A stretch of DNA of 20,587 nt from a virus. This document shows positions 17,718 through 20,587 of the stretch, piece after piece. The stretch lies in IMG/VR virus record IMGVR_UViG_3300032132_000049, positions 1-20,587 of that record. One strand, 5' to 3'. Below the pieces are notes generated by a model. The model was not told where the DNA came from. It was given only the letters and a program-made list of their open reading frames with translations, and searched no databases. Both the position numbers and the translations under genes were made by a program. Position 1 is the stretch's first letter, and each line of letters opens with the position of its first letter.

Positions 17718-19352
17718 ATGTTTTCGAAATTATTTGAAGAAAGAGATAAAACTATTACTCACCTTGTTAAATTAGGTGATTGCGTAGCCAGATCTTTGAG
17801 AGAGAATGTGAGCCTTTTTGCTATTGATAGCAACAACTCACAAGTCTCTTATTTAACAGAGAGTGGTAAAGTTATTAGTGGAGAGTACTCCATGGGAAAA
17901 GATGTTGTCCTTAACAACATCAAGGTTCAGGATTCATCAGTTTTTGAAGATCCTGAAAAGCTTGATGTTTTTGTTTCTGACAAGATCCACTCCTTTGTTG
18001 AGAGTATCCACTACGGGGAGTATGCTTCGGCTGATGATTCCCTAGGTGGTATCCTTTCTTTATGGGAGAATCGCCTAAAGATCTCAAGTGTACAAAGTAA
18101 GCTACATGAGCAGAGCACCAAGCTTAAGAACATCGAGCAGATTATTGAATCTTCAGAGTTCCAAAAGCTTATGGAAGTTTCTCCTCAGCTTCATACTTTC
18201 CTCACAGAGAACTTTGACAAGATTATCTCCGTTCCTGAGATTCGTAACGCTGTGAACTTGTCGAACGCTGTCTCCAAGGCCTTCGATTTCCCAAAGCTTA
18301 CTCTAGAGGACATCCAAGAAAACAAAACATACACTCTTAAGGATGGAGTTAGCCCTTCAATCTACGATATGGTATGTCGCCAGGAACTCGTAAAGAGAGA
18401 GCTTATTGAGTCTAAGAGAAGCTTCGATACCATCTGGGCAGACAATGATTCTATCCAAAAGCTCGCAGGACTTATCTTTGAGAGCGATGAAGAGGTTGTA
18501 GCCTCTTTATCAGAAGCCCTTAAGGAAGTTCCTTACTTGTCTCTAGCCTCTAAGAAGAGCCTTTTCAATACCTTCTCCAACTGTCTAGCACAAGTAGACG
18601 GTATTGGTGTTTCTGATAAGGATATCCAAGGTTACGCATCTCGTATCTTTGAGTACAAGAAAGAAGTAAAGGAAATCTTCATTCAGAACATTAACGAGAA
18701 GTACGGTGTTAATATCCAAAACCTCCAAAGCCCAGCTTCCTTTAAAAGCTTAGCCAACACTCAAGTAGTAATCTTTGAAGCCCTTTCCCGTTTAGCTCCA
18801 AAGGGATCCCTTCTTAAAGAAGTACTATCTGAGATGGCAACAAGCCTTAAAACCAAGTGTGGGGTAGAGTGCATCGACGTTAACGACTATCTCCTAGAGA
18901 TGTTCGTTGAGGTAGGCTTTACTTCTGTACTTGTGGAGGGTGCTTCTACGCCTTCTAAAGTAAATTTCCGTAGGGTAACTAAAGACATTAGTGACATCCA
19001 AGATCTTGTCAAAACCCTTCAAAGTAAGGTAGATCATGAGTACGCAAGTGACGAGAGCCTGGATAATGAAGCTCTTGCTTCTGAACCTGAGTCTCCTGCC
19101 GCTGAGAAGCCCGAACCTGCTCCTGAAGAGGAAGCTCCTGAAGAACTACCTCCTGAAGAGGAAGCTCCTGAAGAACTACCTCCCGCCCCAGAAGGTGAAT
19201 ATGCCCCTGCTGGCTCAAGTGAGGAAGAAGCTCCTGGGAAGCCACCTGTAAAATCTCAAAAAGACGTAGTTGGAGATCTTGCTGGTTTAGAGAAGATGAT
19301 GACTGACATGATTGATGATTTTGATTTTGGTAACGAAAAGGAGACTAAGTAA
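17718..19352 (+). CDS. Unknown head-region protein with acidic Pro-rich tail, 544 residues
   Basis: Starts MFSKLFEERDKTITHLVKLG. Residues 1-95 are mixed alpha/beta. A coiled-coil-like stretch (VQSKLHEQSTKLKNIEQIIE, about 122-141) is followed by a long helical body to about 440. The tail (about 450-510) is built of E-E-E-A-P-E-E-L-P-P units, two of them encoded by a perfect 30-base tandem repeat, and the protein ends in LEKMMTDMIDDFDFGNE. In T4 the place after the portal gene holds prohead core, protease and scaffold genes. The length, helicity and acidic tail would suit a scaffold or core component, but no protease motif or sequence family is recognised, so this is a positional inference. Confidence 0.75.
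   Translation: MFSKLFEERDKTITHLVKLGDCVARSLRENVSLFAIDSNNSQVSYLTESGKVISGEYSMGKDVVLNNIKVQDSSVFEDPEKLDVFVSDKIHSFVESIHYGEYASADDSLGGILSLWENRLKISSVQSKLHEQSTKLKNIEQIIESSEFQKLMEVSPQLHTFLTENFDKIISVPEIRNAVNLSNAVSKAFDFPKLTLEDIQENKTYTLKDGVSPSIYDMVCRQELVKRELIESKRSFDTIWADNDSIQKLAGLIFESDEEVVASLSEALKEVPYLSLASKKSLFNTFSNCLAQVDGIGVSDKDIQGYASRIFEYKKEVKEIFIQNINEKYGVNIQNLQSPASFKSLANTQVVIFEALSRLAPKGSLLKEVLSEMATSLKTKCGVECIDVNDYLLEMFVEVGFTSVLVEGASTPSKVNFRRVTKDISDIQDLVKTLQSKVDHEYASDESLDNEALASEPESPAAEKPEPAPEEEAPEELPPEEEAPEELPPAPEGEYAPAGSSEEEAPGKPPVKSQKDVVGDLAGLEKMMTDMIDDFDFGNEKETK
19121..19180 (+). repeat. Perfect 30-base tandem repeat, two copies
   Basis: The unit TCCTGAAGAGGAAGCTCCTG plus AAGAACTACC occurs at 19121-19150 and 19151-19180 without change. 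It encodes repeats of the acidic Pro-rich tail. Confidence 0.95.
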
Positions 19353-19825
19353 TGGATCTTACAACAGGACAAAGAACTTTTTGTTTAAACCTTTCTGGTC
19401 TAAGCATACCAGACGAGACTACGGTAACTCATGTTCCTTTTAGAGATTCTTCTGGTAACCTTATTAAGTGTAATTATGTTAGAGTTTCTGCTTCAAAAGG
19501 GGGAGGTTCGAATCCTCCTAATGGAGTTTTAGTTGAACTAAGTGGAGTATCTCATATAGGAAATGCTGTTCTAAATGAGTTATCTGGTATGCAAGCGTCT
19601 TCTGCAAATATTAATCCTAGTGGAGTATGTGGTTTTGGCCTTCTTTGTTCTTACCTCGCTGTTGACTCAGGAGAATGGCATGGATCTAATGGAGAAGTAG
19701 CAACTGCAATTAACTTAGTTATTGGTGGGGCGCCTTCGGTGTGCGACTCTTATTCTATCACCTACGGAAACCTTTTCCAACTGAATCCTCTTAGGCTATC
19801 CCAAGGTTACGATAAAGGCGTATAA
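19352..19825 (+). CDS. Unknown structural-type protein, 157 residues
   Basis: MDLTTGQRTFCLNLSGLSIP. It is beta-rich with many Ser, Gly and Asn, as in small virion proteins (head decoration, head-tail connector or tail). SASKGGGSNPPNG (about 47-59) is a flexible loop. It contains several Cys. The ATG overlaps the preceding stop by one base (TAATG), so it is cotranslated with the 544-residue protein. No family recognised. Confidence 0.7.
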   Translation: MDLTTGQRTFCLNLSGLSIPDETTVTHVPFRDSSGNLIKCNYVRVSASKGGGSNPPNGVLVELSGVSHIGNAVLNELSGMQASSANINPSGVCGFGLLCSYLAVDSGEWHGSNGEVATAINLVIGGAPSVCDSYSITYGNLFQLNPLRLSQGYDKGV

Positions 19826-19839
19826 AGGGTAGATAACTA

Positions 19840-20587
19840 GTGGCTGATTTTTCCTCATTTGTATCCGTAGAAATTGACGAGGCGGGAAGACCTTTATACT
19901 TAAAAAGTACGGTCGAAGGGGATACTATTGCTAGTGGTTTATTTCCTTATAATGTTAATCATGCTGCTAGTGCTTTTCCTACAGCAGATGCTCAGTTAGC
20001 TGCTTTAACTGTTAGTTCTTCTGAGTTATCTACTGCTATTGATGGTATTGTCCTAACAGGAGGAGCTAGTGCTGAGGGGTATGCTGATTGGAACCAAGCA
20101 GTAATAGATGTAGCCACTAATACTACTGATATAGGTAATAATGATACTGATATAGCCGCTAATCTTGCTTCTATAGGTAATATGGTTGTTAGTGCAAGTG
20201 AACTATCTGCTGCTATTGACGGTATTTCGGTAGGTAGTTATGATGATTCCTTATTACAAGCAGCGTCAGGCAATTGGGATAATACATATTCTGTTGTTGA
20301 TAGTGCTTCAGGCAATTGGAACAATGTATTTTCTGACGTTGATAGCACTTCAGCTACTTGGGATCTAGCAGTAGTAAATGTAGCTAATATGGTTGTTAGT
20401 GCAAGTGAACTATCTGCTGCTATTACTGCTAGTGCATTAGCTATAGTCGCTAATACTGCTTCTATAGTTAATAATGATAATGATATAGCCGCTAATCTTG
20501 CTTCTATAGGTAATATGGTTGTTAGTGCAAGTGAACTATCTGCTGCTATTACTGCTAGTGCATTAGCTATAGTCGCTAATACTGCTT
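19840..20587 (+). CDS. Repetitive fibre- or adhesin-like protein (5' part, GTG start)
   Basis: The GTG at 19840, after AAAGGG, opens a frame that runs off the window end (249 codons seen). The N-terminus MADFSSFVSVEIDEAGRPLY and the following 45 residues are unique. From there the chain is repeats built of VVSASELSAAI, (D/N)IAANLASIGNM and SGNW(D/N)N modules, very rich in Ala, Ser, Asn and Thr. Such short heptad-like repeats occur in trimeric fibre shafts and passenger-type adhesins. It probably forms a fibrous virion appendage or structural shaft. The tip or attachment domain lies beyond the window. Confidence 0.8.
   Translation, partial: MADFSSFVSVEIDEAGRPLYLKSTVEGDTIASGLFPYNVNHAASAFPTADAQLAALTVSSSELSTAIDGIVLTGGASAEGYADWNQAVIDVATNTTDIGNNDTDIAANLASIGNMVVSASELSAAIDGISVGSYDDSLLQAASGNWDNTYSVVDSASGNWNNVFSDVDSTSATWDLAVVNVANMVVSASELSAAITASALAIVANTASIVNNDNDIAANLASIGNMVVSASELSAAITASALAIVANTA
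20149..20550 (+). repeat. Coding repeats of the fibre-like gene
   Basis: A 69-base block at 20149-20217 returns without change at 20482-20550 (333 bases, 111 codons later). A 77-base block at 20385-20461 returns at 20511-20587 (period 126 bases, 42 codons). All periods are multiples of three. Confidence 0.9.

Overview
The window is a stretch of a tailed double-stranded DNA phage genome. A T4-type packaging pair (large terminase, then portal) is followed by a further head-region protein, a small structural-type protein and a repetitive fibre-like protein. The rest is dense with very small genes. There is no integrase, no host housekeeping gene and no insertion sequence. The host cannot be named from the sequence. 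The leftward genes use near-perfect sigma-70 promoters, so a bacterial host with ordinary sigma-70 polymerase is implied.

Layout. (1) 1-3194, rightward: a tightly overlapping run holding a partial gene, a 391-residue unknown, a mannose-6-phosphate-isomerase-like cupin, a small zinc-ribbon protein, a one-helix membrane protein, a GNAT acetyltransferase and two unknowns. (2) 3195-3711: a 517-base convergent gap with six iteron-like repeats, palindromes, a 21-base direct repeat and a bidirectional terminator; it is a candidate replication or control locus. (3) 3712-10812, leftward: about 24 small genes, many with paired cysteines, plus a Gp88-like protein, a DUF2958 protein and a secreted lysozyme/transglycosylase-like protein. 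(4) 10813-11172: the divergent control region, with two 34-base palindromic repeats. (5) 11173-20587, rightward: small basic proteins, two tandem paralogues, an apparently frameshifted membrane protein, a glycosyltransferase on the opposite strand, terminase, portal and the remaining structural-type genes.

The leftward cluster is the most unusual part. Seven copies of an intergenic cassette separate its operons: hairpin(s), a GC-rich hairpin, a TAAGTGC...ACTTA palindrome, then an extended -10 promoter. In ten transcription units the TATAAT/TATACT box ends only 6-7 bases before an ATG, so the predicted mRNAs begin at the start codon (leaderless). The palindrome lies 49-50 bases upstream of the -10 box in six units, and about one helical turn nearer or farther in the other two. 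The cassette seems to run into the first codons of unrelated proteins. It resembles the mobile early promoter-terminator cassettes (PeaT units) described for T4-type phages, with leaderless starts as an added feature.

Two non-coding RNAs lie in this cluster. One is an 83-base RNA that looks like the tRNA-like domain of tmRNA (GGTTTCGAC motif, 7-bp acceptor stem with a G3-U70 wobble, T-arm, encoded CCA) but has no tag reading frame. The other is a roughly 260-base RNA with many predicted helices and no recognised family. Both are candidates for undescribed phage RNAs.
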